Position numbers and translations under genes: made by a program
The notes under the pieces: model-generated
Databases searched by the model: none
What the model saw: the letters and a program-made list of their open reading frames with translations, nothing else
Told to the model about the DNA's origin: nothing
In this document: piece after piece, positions 42,706 to 51,244 of the stretch
How the letters are laid out: each line of letters begins with the position of its first letter
How positions within the stretch are numbered: position 1 is the stretch's first letter
Origin: JBBSAT01 sp044223665
GTDB taxonomy: Bacteria; Myxococcota_A; Polyangia; Polyangiales; Sandaracinaceae
Length of the DNA: 64,000 bases
Assembly: GCA_044223665.1 (NCBI GenBank)
Contig: JBGALT010000013.1
Coordinates: 1 to 64,000 of the forward strand
Direction: 5' to 3'

Positions 42706-45570
42706 ATGAGTCGATCTGCGCCGCGCTCGCTCCGTCTTTCGCTCCTTTTCCTCGCTACCGCGCTGTGGAGCGCCACGGCCTCCGGCTGTCCCACGCCTCC
42801 TCCGGCATCTGCGCCGTGGCAGATCGTGTCATCCGGCCTCTCCGACGCCGTGCTCTCCATCTCCGGGACGAGCGCCACCAACGTCTGGGCCGTCGGCGCC
42901 GACCACGGCACCGGTCCGCTGGTCCTCCACTGGGACGGGACGAGCTGGACGCGGGTCGCGACCGGCACGCGCGGCACGCTCTGGTGGGTGCACGCGTTCG
43001 CCGACGGGACGCTCTACGCGGGCGGCGCGGGCGCGACGATCCTGCGCTCGACCGACGGCATGACGTTCACGCGGATGCCGGTGCCGGGGATCGCTTCGTA
43101 CACGATCTTCGGCGTCTGGGGCGCGAGCCCGAGCGACGCGTACGCGGTGGGCAGCGTCTCGTCGCGCAACGGCTTCCTCTGGCACTTCGACGGTACGAGC
43201 TGGACCGACGTGACGCTGCCGGACGCGCTCCCGACCGACGCGCTCGGCGACACGCCGGGGCTCTTCAAGGTCTGGGGCGACGGCGCGGGCCACGTGTACG
43301 TGGTCGGTGCGCGTGGCGTGCTGCTGCGCAGCACGGGCGGTGCGCCCTTCGAGATCTTGCCCACCGGCACCCAGGCGACGCTCTTCACCGTGTCGGGCGA
43401 CGCGACGCGCGCGATCGTCGTGGGCGGTCTCTCGAACGGCGTGATCCTCGAGGTCCCACACGACGGCATGCCGCGCGACGTCTCCCCACCGCTCGCGCCG
43501 CTCGTCCAGGGCGTCTCGGTGCGCGACGGGCACGCCTGCGCGTGCGGCGCGACCGGTACCGTCTACCAGAGCAACGCGGGCGGCGCGTGGAGCGAGGTCG
43601 ACACGGGCCTCACGCTCGACGTCGCGTCGCTCCATGCGGCGTGGATCGATCCCGCGGGCGGCGAGTGGGCCGTCGGCGGCGCGGTGCTCACGACGGATCT
43701 CGATCACGGCGCGATCATCCATCGCGGCGAGGCCGTCGCCCCCTACGCGCCGGTGATCCCGATGGACGGCGGCGTCGGCGACGGATCGATGCCCATGCCG
43801 GTGACCTGCCCCGCGGCGCAGATCGATCCCGAGCCCACGGGCACCATCGCGCGCCGCTGGAGCGAGCAGATCATCGGCGCGATCCGCCGCGACATCCCGC
43901 GCCCGGGCGTGCACGCGCGCAACCTCTATCACCTGTCGGCCGCGATGTGGGACGCGTGGGCCAGCTACGACGCCACCGCCGACGGCGTCTACTTCACCGA
44001 GCGCAACACGGCGACCGACGTCGCCGCCGCGCGCGAGGAAGCCATCAGCTACGCCGCCTACCGCGTGCTCGTACACCGCTACGAGCACCAGACCGGTGGC
44101 CCGGTGTCGGCCGCCTGCTTCGACGCGTTCATGGGCGTGCTCGGCTACGACCCGGAGAACACGACCACGACCGGCGACAGCCCGGCGGCGGTCGGCAACC
44201 GCGTCGGCGCCGCCATCATCGCCGCCACGATGGACGACGGCGCGAACGAGGCGATGAACTACGCCGACACCACCGGTTGGATGTCGACCAACCCGGCGCT
44301 GATCGTCGATCAGCCGGGCGTCACGCTGCCGGATCCGAGCCACTGGCAGCCGCTCAACCTCGCGATGGCCGAGACGCAGAACGGCATCGTCACGATGGCC
44401 GGCGTGCAGGGCTACATCGGCGCGCAGTGGGGCGAGGTCACGCCCTTCGCGATGACGCGTCCCTCGGCGGGCGCGCTCTACCACGACCCCGGCCCGGCTC
44501 CCGCGTACGACACCGACGCGATGCGCGACGCGGTCGCCGATCTGCTCCACCGCTCGGCCGCGCTCGACCACGCCGACGGCGTCACGATCGACATCTCGCC
44601 CGGCGCGTACGGCAACAACGCGCTCGGTACCGACGACGGCCACGGGCACGCGACCAACCCCGCGACCGGCGCGGCCTACGCGCCGAACGTCGTGCCGCGC
44701 GGGGACTTCGCGCGCGTCCTCGCCGAATTCTGGGCGGACGGCCCGCGCTCGGAGACGCCGCCCGGGCACTGGTTCGTGCTCGCGAACGAAGTGAGCGACT
44801 CGCCGATGTGCGATCACCGCTTCGAGGGCGCCGGCACCGCGCTCGAGCGCCTCGAGTGGGACGTGCGCCTCTACCTGGCGGTCGGCGGCGCCGTGCACGA
44901 CGCGGCCATCACGGCCTGGGGCATCAAGCGTGCCTTCACGACGACGCGCCCGATCTCGCTGGTCCGCGCGATGGCGGCGCTCGGACAGTCGAGCGATCCC
45001 ACGATGCCGCACTACGACCCGAATGGCCTCCGCCTCGTGCCCGGCGAGGTCGAGCTGATCACCGAGGCGAGCGCGGCGCCGGGCGAGCGGCACGCGCACC
45101 TGCGGCACTACGTCGGTCAGATCGCGGTACGCAGCTGGCGCGGCGAGCCCGGAGATCGCGCGGCCGAGGTCGGCGGCGTGGACTGGATCCGCGCGATCGA
45201 CTGGATCCCGTACCAGCGCCGCACCTTCGTGACGCCGGCCTTCCCCGGGTTCATCTCCGGTCACAGCACGTTCAGCCGCGCCGCGGCCGAGGTGCTCGCG
45301 GCCTTCACCGGCTCGCCGTACTTCCCGGGTGGTCTCGGCAGGTACCACACCACGGCCGGCGGCTACCTCGTGTTCGAGGATGGCCCGAGCGTGGACGTGG
45401 AGCTGCAGTGGGCGACGTACTACGACGCCGCCGACCAGGCGGGGCAGTCGCGGATCTACGGCGGCATCCACATCATCCCCGACGACTACGTCGGCCGGCG
45501 TCTCGGCAGCCAGGTCGGCATGGACGCCTACGCGCACGCGCGCACGTTCTTCGACGGCAGCGCGCGTTGA
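42706..45570 (+). CDS. Lipoprotein fusing a beta-propeller to a vanadium-haloperoxidase/PAP2 domain, 954 aa
   Basis: ATG 42706. Lipobox TASGC. N-terminal ~310 residues are propeller blades (TNVWAVGADHGTGPLVLHW, GVWGASPSDAYAVGS, FKVWGDGAGHVYVVGARG). The C-terminal part resembles VCPO-type PAP2 proteins: TTRPISLVRAM (about residue 745), PAFPGFISGHSTFSRAAAE (about 848) and RIYGGIHIIPDDYVG (about 915) supply the Lys/Arg, Ser-Gly-His and Arg...His vanadate or phosphate pocket. Could act as a haloperoxidase or a secreted phosphatase. TATGGT at 42683-42688 may be a -10 box. Confidence 0.85.
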   Translation: MSRSAPRSLRLSLLFLATALWSATASGCPTPPPASAPWQIVSSGLSDAVLSISGTSATNVWAVGADHGTGPLVLHWDGTSWTRVATGTRGTLWWVHAFADGTLYAGGAGATILRSTDGMTFTRMPVPGIASYTIFGVWGASPSDAYAVGSVSSRNGFLWHFDGTSWTDVTLPDALPTDALGDTPGLFKVWGDGAGHVYVVGARGVLLRSTGGAPFEILPTGTQATLFTVSGDATRAIVVGGLSNGVILEVPHDGMPRDVSPPLAPLVQGVSVRDGHACACGATGTVYQSNAGGAWSEVDTGLTLDVASLHAAWIDPAGGEWAVGGAVLTTDLDHGAIIHRGEAVAPYAPVIPMDGGVGDGSMPMPVTCPAAQIDPEPTGTIARRWSEQIIGAIRRDIPRPGVHARNLYHLSAAMWDAWASYDATADGVYFTERNTATDVAAAREEAISYAAYRVLVHRYEHQTGGPVSAACFDAFMGVLGYDPENTTTTGDSPAAVGNRVGAAIIAATMDDGANEAMNYADTTGWMSTNPALIVDQPGVTLPDPSHWQPLNLAMAETQNGIVTMAGVQGYIGAQWGEVTPFAMTRPSAGALYHDPGPAPAYDTDAMRDAVADLLHRSAALDHADGVTIDISPGAYGNNALGTDDGHGHATNPATGAAYAPNVVPRGDFARVLAEFWADGPRSETPPGHWFVLANEVSDSPMCDHRFEGAGTALERLEWDVRLYLAVGGAVHDAAITAWGIKRAFTTTRPISLVRAMAALGQSSDPTMPHYDPNGLRLVPGEVELITEASAAPGERHAHLRHYVGQIAVRSWRGEPGDRAAEVGGVDWIRAIDWIPYQRRTFVTPAFPGFISGHSTFSRAAAEVLAAFTGSPYFPGGLGRYHTTAGGYLVFEDGPSVDVELQWATYYDAADQAGQSRIYGGIHIIPDDYVGRRLGSQVGMDAYAHARTFFDGSAR

Positions 45571-46052
45571 GGCGCGCCGCGGCGCTCGGTCTCGCGCTCG
45601 TCGCGCTCGGCTGCTCCACGCCGCCGGCGCGCGACGCGGGACCGTCCGACGCGGGGCCCGTCTCGCTCGCGCTCGGGACCGGCGAGCAAGCGTTCGCGCC
45701 GGTCGCCGAGGGTGAGACGCTGCTCCTCGCGCGCGGCTGTCAGGGCCTGCAGCACGTATGGATCGCGCTGCGCGCCACCGGCCTCGCGCCGCGTGGCGTG
45801 CACGTGCACCTCTCGCTCGCGCGAGACGATGGCACGGAGGTGTCGGCCCCCTTCGACACGGCGATCACGTTCACGCCCGACGCGAGCAGCGCGGCCGAGG
45901 ACCTGAGCGGCCTGATGCTCGTCGTGCCGACGCCCGATGACGCGCTGGGCCTGCCGCTCACGCTGCGGGCCGAGGTCACCGATCGCGAGGGGCGCTCGGC
46001 TGCAGCGGCCGCGCCCGTGACGCTGGCCTGGGGCACCGACGTGTGCGGATGA
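45567..46052 (+). CDS. Small lipoprotein, 161 aa
   Basis: TTG 45567 shares TTGA with the stop of the haloperoxidase gene, so the pair is translationally coupled. Lipobox VALGC, then the Asp/Ala tether, then a beta-rich domain (TGEQAFAPVAEGETLLLARGC, VHVHLSLARDDGTEVSAP) that may be a cupredoxin-like or Ig-like sandwich. No motif for enzymatic activity. Linked by position with the fusion protein before it. Confidence 0.65.
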   Translation: MRRAAALGLALVALGCSTPPARDAGPSDAGPVSLALGTGEQAFAPVAEGETLLLARGCQGLQHVWIALRATGLAPRGVHVHLSLARDDGTEVSAPFDTAITFTPDASSAAEDLSGLMLVVPTPDDALGLPLTLRAEVTDREGRSAAAAAPVTLAWGTDVCG

Positions 46053-46163
46053 CGTGTGTCGATGACGTGTGCCGATGAGGCGCAGTCGTGCGTGGCACCC
46101 CGCGTGCACCATGGACTCCGGCGAGGTGCGCGCAGCGCAACCTGGCACACGGAGAACCACGCG

Positions 46164-47453
46164 ATGAACAAGATCGCCCTGACCCTCACGCTCGCGCTCG
46201 TGCTCGCCGCGCCGAGCGACGCGCTCGCCTGCGGCGGCTGTTTCCACTCGCCGAATCCCACGGCCACGGTCTCGGTGGTCGCCGCACATCGCATGGCGTT
46301 CCTCTCGTCGCCGACCGAGAGCGTGCTCTGGGATCAGGTGCAGTTCACCGGCAGCCCGGAAGACTTCGTCTGGGTCTTGCCGGTCGCGGGCAACCCCACG
46401 GTCGAGGTCGGCGACAACGGCTTCTTCGAGTCGCTCGTCGGAGAGACGACGCTCACCTTGATCGGGCCGGCGCCACCGCCGACCTTCTGCGCCGATCCCT
46501 GCGATCCTTGGAACGGCGGGCTCTTCATCGCGGAGTCCGCGCGCAGCGCCCCGTCGGCGAGCGACGCCGGGGTGGGCGTCCAGGTCCTCCACGAGGGCGT
46601 GGTCGGCCCCTACGAGACGGCGACCATCACGAGCACGAGCCCCGACGCGCTCGTGACGTGGCTGAACGACCACGGCTACCTCGCGCCGTCCGAGATCGCG
46701 CCCACCATCGCGTACTACGTCGGCCTCGGCATGAACTTCGTCGCCCTGCGCCTGCGGCCCGGCGCCGGCGTCGACCGCATGGCGCCGGTGCGCGTGCGCT
46801 CGCCCGGCCTCTCGTTGACCTTGCCGCTCCGCATGATCGCCGCCGGCGTCGGCGCGAGCGTCGACCTCGAGCTCTTCGTGTTCGCCGAGGGCCGCATGCA
46901 GACGGCGAGCTTCCCGAACGCCGAGGTCGATCGCGAGGCGATCACCTACGACTGGGCCAGCCGCGCCTTCGACTACGAAGCCCACTTCGAGGACGCGCTC
47001 TTCGCGGGCACGGGCACGCAGACGAACTGGGTCACCGAGTACGCCCGCCGGCCGAGCCTACCGACGCTCGCCGGCTTCCAGAGCGGCTTCGGAACCGAGC
47101 TGCACTCGGCAGCCGCCGACATGGCGATCGTCCAGCACGCGCTCCCCGACGCCTACCTCACGCGGCTGCGCACGCGGCTGACCCCGCGCGAGCTCGGCAC
47201 CGATCTCACGCTCGCGTCGTCGAGCGGCGGGGATCTGGACACGCGCATCGTCGTGACGCGTGAGCGGCATCGCGCGCCGGATCCGGTGTGTCAGACCGAG
47301 TGCAACACCGCCGACGGCCTCGAGCCGGGCGCCTCCTCCGAGCGCGGCACGGGTCGCTCGTTCCGTTGCAGCACGTCGCCCGGGAACGGCGGCGCGCTCG
47401 TGCTCGGCTCGGTGATGCTGGCCCTCCTCGCCTGGATGCGGCGTCGGTCTTGA
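46164..47453 (+). CDS. DUF2330 exported protein with MYXO-CTERM-like tail, 429 aa
   Basis: ATG 46164, GGAGA upstream. Signal ends around DALAC. The mature start CGGCFHSPNPTATVSV and SPEDFVWVLPVAGNP are the DUF2330 signature. The C-terminus is CSTSPGN, a hydrophobic helix (GGALVLGSVMLALLAW) and MRRRS, a MYXO-CTERM-type sorting tail, fitting the known association of this tail with surface proteins. Its stop overlaps the next start (TTGA). Confidence 0.85.
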   Translation: MNKIALTLTLALVLAAPSDALACGGCFHSPNPTATVSVVAAHRMAFLSSPTESVLWDQVQFTGSPEDFVWVLPVAGNPTVEVGDNGFFESLVGETTLTLIGPAPPPTFCADPCDPWNGGLFIAESARSAPSASDAGVGVQVLHEGVVGPYETATITSTSPDALVTWLNDHGYLAPSEIAPTIAYYVGLGMNFVALRLRPGAGVDRMAPVRVRSPGLSLTLPLRMIAAGVGASVDLELFVFAEGRMQTASFPNAEVDREAITYDWASRAFDYEAHFEDALFAGTGTQTNWVTEYARRPSLPTLAGFQSGFGTELHSAAADMAIVQHALPDAYLTRLRTRLTPRELGTDLTLASSSGGDLDTRIVVTRERHRAPDPVCQTECNTADGLEPGASSERGTGRSFRCSTSPGNGGALVLGSVMLALLAWMRRRS

Positions 47454-48199
47454 GAGCGCTGCTCCTCGCGCTGGCGTGTGCGTCGATCGTGCCGAGCGCG
47501 GCCGCGGCCCAGGCCTCGCGGAGCGACGAGGCGCGCCACGTGCTGCCGATTCGCTACGCCGATCGACCGCTGACGCTCCCCGAGGGGACCTTCCGGCTCG
47601 ATCAGTCGCTCGTGCTCCGCGTCGGCAGCGGCCTCGGCGTCAGCGGGCCGAACGCGCTCTACGTCGGCCTCACCGACTGGCTCGAGCTCGGCGTGTCGTG
47701 GCCGTGGACGCGCGATCCGACCTTCCTCGCGACCGCGCGCGTCGCGCACGGCGGCGCGGCCGACCTCGGCTTCCGCGTGAACGTCACGGTCCCAGCGATC
47801 ACGACCGGGAACACCGTCCTCGTCGTCTCGATGCCGATCGTGTTCCGCATCGCGCACATCGCGCGCATCGCGACGAGCGTGACGGGCGACTTCCTGCTCA
47901 CGCCGACCGCGATGCAGCCGATCGTGCGCGTGCCGCTCTCGATCGTCTTCAGCACGACCGCGCGCAGCTTCCTCGGCCTCGAGGGATCGATCGAGCTCGT
48001 CGATCGCCGGCTCTGGCAGGGCAGCGTCGGGATCTTCTACGGCCACACGTCGGCCACGCCGCTGCGGCCCTTCGGCGAGCCGCGCATCGGGATGGCCTTC
48101 GATCTCGCGCCCACGAGCAACGGTGGCCCGAACCTCACCTTCTCCACCTACGTCGCGTTCTCGTTCTGGACGACGGTGAATCCGATCGAGTGGCAGTGA
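47450..48199 (+). CDS. Putative outer-membrane barrel protein, 249 aa
   Basis: TTG 47450 lies inside the stop codon of the DUF2330 gene. A signal peptide ends ASIVPSAAAAQ. Regular alternating strands (FRLDQSLVLRVGSGLG, LYVGLTDWLELGVSWPW, DLGFRVNVTVPAITTGN, FSTYVAFSFW) suggest a small barrel, ending WQ. Translation coupling with DUF2330 suggests a joint function in the envelope. Low sequence specificity. Confidence 0.65.
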   Translation: MRALLLALACASIVPSAAAAQASRSDEARHVLPIRYADRPLTLPEGTFRLDQSLVLRVGSGLGVSGPNALYVGLTDWLELGVSWPWTRDPTFLATARVAHGGAADLGFRVNVTVPAITTGNTVLVVSMPIVFRIAHIARIATSVTGDFLLTPTAMQPIVRVPLSIVFSTTARSFLGLEGSIELVDRRLWQGSVGIFYGHTSATPLRPFGEPRIGMAFDLAPTSNGGPNLTFSTYVAFSFWTTVNPIEWQ

Positions 48200-48228
48200 G
48201 CGCGCCGAGAGTGCGGTAGAACCGTCGG

Positions 48229-48687
48229 GTGACGAAGAAGCGCGCGTTCGACGCGGACGAGGTGGAGACGGAGGAGGCGCCGGCGGCCGGCGCGCCGCTC
48301 CGTACCGAGCCCACGCCGCGCGGGCGCACGGCGATCGCGCTGGTGCTCACGAGCTGGGTGCTGCCGCTCGGGATGCTCGTCTCGCTCTTCACCTACGCGG
48401 AAGAGGAGCGCTCCGTGCAGCTGCTGCATCGCGCGCTGCTCGCCGCGGCGATCCTGGTCCTGCTCGCCGGGATGGGCCTCGGCATCCGCGGCATCGATCT
48501 CGCGCGGAAGGAGCCGCGCGTGCGCCGCGTGCTCGCGATCTGGGCGCTGATCCTCGGCGTCTCGACGCCGGTCGTGTGGGTGGCCGAGGCGCTCTTCGGG
48601 ATGCGCGTGCTCGCCGTGCGCGACCGGCTCGATGCCGAGGCGTTGGAGACCCCCGACGACGGCACCGCGACGACCACGAGCGAGTAG
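48229..48687 (+). CDS. Membrane protein, three helices, 152 aa
   Basis: GTG 48229. An N-terminal charged region (KKRAFDADEVETEEAPAAG) is followed by three helices: TAIALVLTSWVLPLGMLVSLF, ALLAAAILVLLAGMGLGIRG and VLAIWALILGVSTPVVWVAEAL, then an acidic C-terminus. Family unknown. TAGAAC sits six bases before the start, consistent with a leaderless or very short-leader transcript. Confidence 0.65.
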   Translation: MTKKRAFDADEVETEEAPAAGAPLRTEPTPRGRTAIALVLTSWVLPLGMLVSLFTYAEEERSVQLLHRALLAAAILVLLAGMGLGIRGIDLARKEPRVRRVLAIWALILGVSTPVVWVAEALFGMRVLAVRDRLDAEALETPDDGTATTTSE

Positions 48688-48769
48688 ATGCGGTCCGCAT
48701 CGCGGCTCGATGCAGCCCCGCCGTCAGGGCATCGGGATCCACCCCCGCTGCTAGAGTCATGCAGCTGTC

Positions 48770-49240
48770 TTGGTCACCTCGCACGCCGCCTCGCTAGTTC
48801 TTCTGGGCATCGGGCTCGGGCTCGGGCTCGACGGCTGTTCCTGCGGAAGTGGTGGTGGCGGCACCTTCCCAGCGGATGCGGCCTCGTACGATGCGAACTG
48901 CGCGGATGCGCTCGCCTGCGGCCCCGACGATCCCAACGTACACAATTGGGGCGGTTGTCTCGGATCGACGATGAGCGAGTGCCAGCAGTGGGCCGAGGAC
49001 AGGCTGCCTGGCTATGACGCCGCGAGCGTGTGCTCTCCGAGTACGGGCTGCGAGCGCGCAGACCACTGTGAGGTCTTGGTACTCGATACCGGCACCGCCG
49101 ACGGCGGCGGCGGATTCGGCCCCTGCGGGCGGGCGGGGAGCTGTGAAGTGACCTGTACTTGTGGCGACGGGCCGGCGTGTTCGCCGGGGTACGTCTGCGC
49201 GCGCCCACTCGGCTCGAGCGAGCCCCGGCAGTGCCTCTGA
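48770..49240 (+). CDS. Small Cys-rich lipoprotein, 156 aa
   Basis: TTG 48770 is the only reasonable start. Signal ends LGLDGC. The C-terminal block CEVTCTCGDGPACSPGYVCA is shared with the next gene. Twelve cysteines in the mature part suggest disulphide-bonded surface modules. TAGAGT at 48752-48757 could be the -10 box. Function unknown. Confidence 0.65.
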   Translation: MVTSHAASLVLLGIGLGLGLDGCSCGSGGGGTFPADAASYDANCADALACGPDDPNVHNWGGCLGSTMSECQQWAEDRLPGYDAASVCSPSTGCERADHCEVLVLDTGTADGGGGFGPCGRAGSCEVTCTCGDGPACSPGYVCARPLGSSEPRQCL

Positions 49241-49659
49241 CGCGTCGTGCCGCGAAGACAGCCGTCCTCGCGTGTTTCGTCGCCTGTGGATGCCATCTCG
49301 TTCACGAGCGCCGCGGCGCGGGGACGCTCGATGCTGCTGGGACGGATGCGTCCACAGCGGACGCGGCGGTCGAATGTCCGGGGCCGCCCCCGCCGATCAC
49401 GGTTCGCTCGTGCAGCAGCGAGAGCGCGCGCCGCGCGTGTTCCGAGTGGATTCGCATGCAGCTCCCGCCCGGATGGACTCCGGACTGGGGCTGTGATCTC
49501 AGCCTCGCCAGCCCGGACCCCTGTGTACGAGCATCACGCTGCCTCGCTGGTCAGCCGTGCACCTGCGGCGACGGCCCGATGTGCACCGGTGGCGAGCTCT
49601 GCGCAGAGCCTCCGGGCGCGCCGGGCCGCCCTCGCTGCGTTTGCCCGAGCACTCTCTGA
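49231..49659 (+). CDS. Small Cys-rich lipoprotein, 142 aa, paralogue of the preceding one
   Basis: GTG 49231 overlaps the preceding gene's end. Lipobox FVACGC. The C-terminal CTCGDGPMCTGGELCAEPPG repeats the block CTCGDGPACSPGYVCA of the neighbour, so the two arose by duplication of that module. Between them, a shared Pro/Cys-rich part (CSSESARRACSEW, CDLSLASPDPC). Function unknown. Confidence 0.65.
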   Translation: MPLTRRAAKTAVLACFVACGCHLVHERRGAGTLDAAGTDASTADAAVECPGPPPPITVRSCSSESARRACSEWIRMQLPPGWTPDWGCDLSLASPDPCVRASRCLAGQPCTCGDGPMCTGGELCAEPPGAPGRPRCVCPSTL

Positions 49660-49812
49660 ACAGGACGACGACGTGCGCAACTTCGGCGACCGTCGAGCGC
49701 GCGCGGTCTCCCGGCTGGGCTTCGAGCTCCGGCGCAGGCCACGGCGGCCCGGCCGCCGGTGCAGCCTCCGCGCCGACCGAGTAGAGTGCCGCCGCTTTCC
49801 GCGGAGGATCCC

Positions 49813-51192
49813 GTGACGCAGTTGATGAAGGGCGCGCTCCCCAACGTTCTCGGTGCCATCGGTCGGACGCCGATCATCAAGCTCGAGCGCATCGGCGCCG
49901 ACCTGCCCGCGAGCCTCTACGTGAAGTGCGAGTTCATGAACCCGGCGGGCTCGATGAAGGACCGCATGGTCCTGCGCATGCTCGACGAGGCCGAGAAGCG
50001 CGGCGAGCTCAAGCCGGGCCACACCATCGTCGAGGCCACGAGCGGCAACACCGGCGCGGCGATCGCGATGATCGCCGCGGTGCGCGGCTACAAGTGCATC
50101 TTCGTCATGCCCGACAAGATGGCGGCGGAGAAGATCCAGTCGCTCAAGGCCTACGGCGCGAAGGTCGTCGTGTGCCCGACGGCCGTCGAGCCCGACGACC
50201 CGCGCAGCTACTACCAGGTGGCCAAGCGCCTCGCGCACGAGACGCCGAACGCGTTCTACGCGAACCAGTACCACAACCTCGACAACCCCCTCGGCCACTA
50301 CGGGTCGACGGGCCCCGAGATCTGGGAGCAGACGGGCGGCGAGGTCGACGTGTTCGTCGCCGGCATGGGCACGGGCGGCACCATCTCGGGCACGGGCAAG
50401 TACCTCAAGGAGAAGAAGCCCTCGCTCCAGGTCGTTGGCGTCGATCCCGTCGGCTCGCTCTACTACGACTACGTGAAGAGCGGCCGCGTCACCAAGCCCT
50501 TCACCTACATGGTGGAGGGCATCGGCGAGGACTTCTTCCCCAGCACGATGAACCTGAAGATCCTCGACGAGATCATCCGCGTCGACGACAAGGAGTGCTT
50601 CCACACGACGCGCGATCTCGTGCGCCTCGAGGGGCTCTACGTCGGCGGCAGCTGCGGTGCGGCGGTCGCAGGCGCGCTGAAGTACGCGCAGCAGACGAAG
50701 AAGAAGGAGAACATCCTCGTGATGCTGCCGGACTCGGCGGCGAAGTATCTCTCGAAGATCTTCAACGACGAGTGGATGCGCGAGAACGGCTTCCTCGAGA
50801 ACACCGGCCTCGGCGTGGTCGCCGACCTGCTCAAGACCAAGAGCGAGGAGATCATCACCGCGCAGCCGACCGATCGCGTGCGCGACGTGATCGCGCGCAT
50901 GAAGGCCCACGGCATCTCGCAGCTGCCGGTGGTCGAAGGCGGCAAGCTCGTCGGCGCCGTCGCCGAGGTCGACCTGCTCCGCTACCTCGTGAGCGGCGAG
51001 CACTCGCTCGACAGCGCCGTGGGGCCGATCGCCGAGAGCGACTACGCGACGGTCTCGCCGCGCACGAGCATCGAGAACCTGCAGGGCCTCTTGAACGACG
51101 TGCGCATGGCGATCGTCACGGACGACGGGAAGATCGTCGGTGTCGTCACGAAGATCGATCTGATCGACTTCCTCGCGCGCCGCACGGCGTGA
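49813..51192 (+). CDS. Cystathionine beta-synthase, CBS domains present, 459 aa
   Basis: GTG 49813 follows GCGGAGG. PLP-lysine is Lys49 in NPAGSMKDRM, and the phosphate loop is ATSGNTGAAI and GTGGTISGTG. Substrate pocket sequence AGMGTGGTISGTG and GSLYYDYVKSG fit the CBS subfamily over simple O-acetylserine sulfhydrylase. A pair of CBS domains (about 340-455: QPTDRVRDVIARMKAHGISQ and ESDYATVSPRTSIENLQGL) is at the C-terminus, the SAM/adenosyl sensor of the human enzyme. It condenses serine and homocysteine in reverse transsulphuration. TAGAGT 26 bases upstream may be the -10 box. No haem domain. Confidence 0.92.
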   Translation: MTQLMKGALPNVLGAIGRTPIIKLERIGADLPASLYVKCEFMNPAGSMKDRMVLRMLDEAEKRGELKPGHTIVEATSGNTGAAIAMIAAVRGYKCIFVMPDKMAAEKIQSLKAYGAKVVVCPTAVEPDDPRSYYQVAKRLAHETPNAFYANQYHNLDNPLGHYGSTGPEIWEQTGGEVDVFVAGMGTGGTISGTGKYLKEKKPSLQVVGVDPVGSLYYDYVKSGRVTKPFTYMVEGIGEDFFPSTMNLKILDEIIRVDDKECFHTTRDLVRLEGLYVGGSCGAAVAGALKYAQQTKKKENILVMLPDSAAKYLSKIFNDEWMRENGFLENTGLGVVADLLKTKSEEIITAQPTDRVRDVIARMKAHGISQLPVVEGGKLVGAVAEVDLLRYLVSGEHSLDSAVGPIAESDYATVSPRTSIENLQGLLNDVRMAIVTDDGKIVGVVTKIDLIDFLARRTA

Positions 51193-51244
51193 GCGGTCTT
51201 GGACGCGCGGTCCTCGTCACGCGAGGATGCAGGGACGTCGTCGA

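Noticed and set aside
42829..45537. Reverse frame of 902 aa opposite the haloperoxidase-like gene
   Set aside because: Same artefact: Val/Arg/Asp-rich, without motif or ribosome site.
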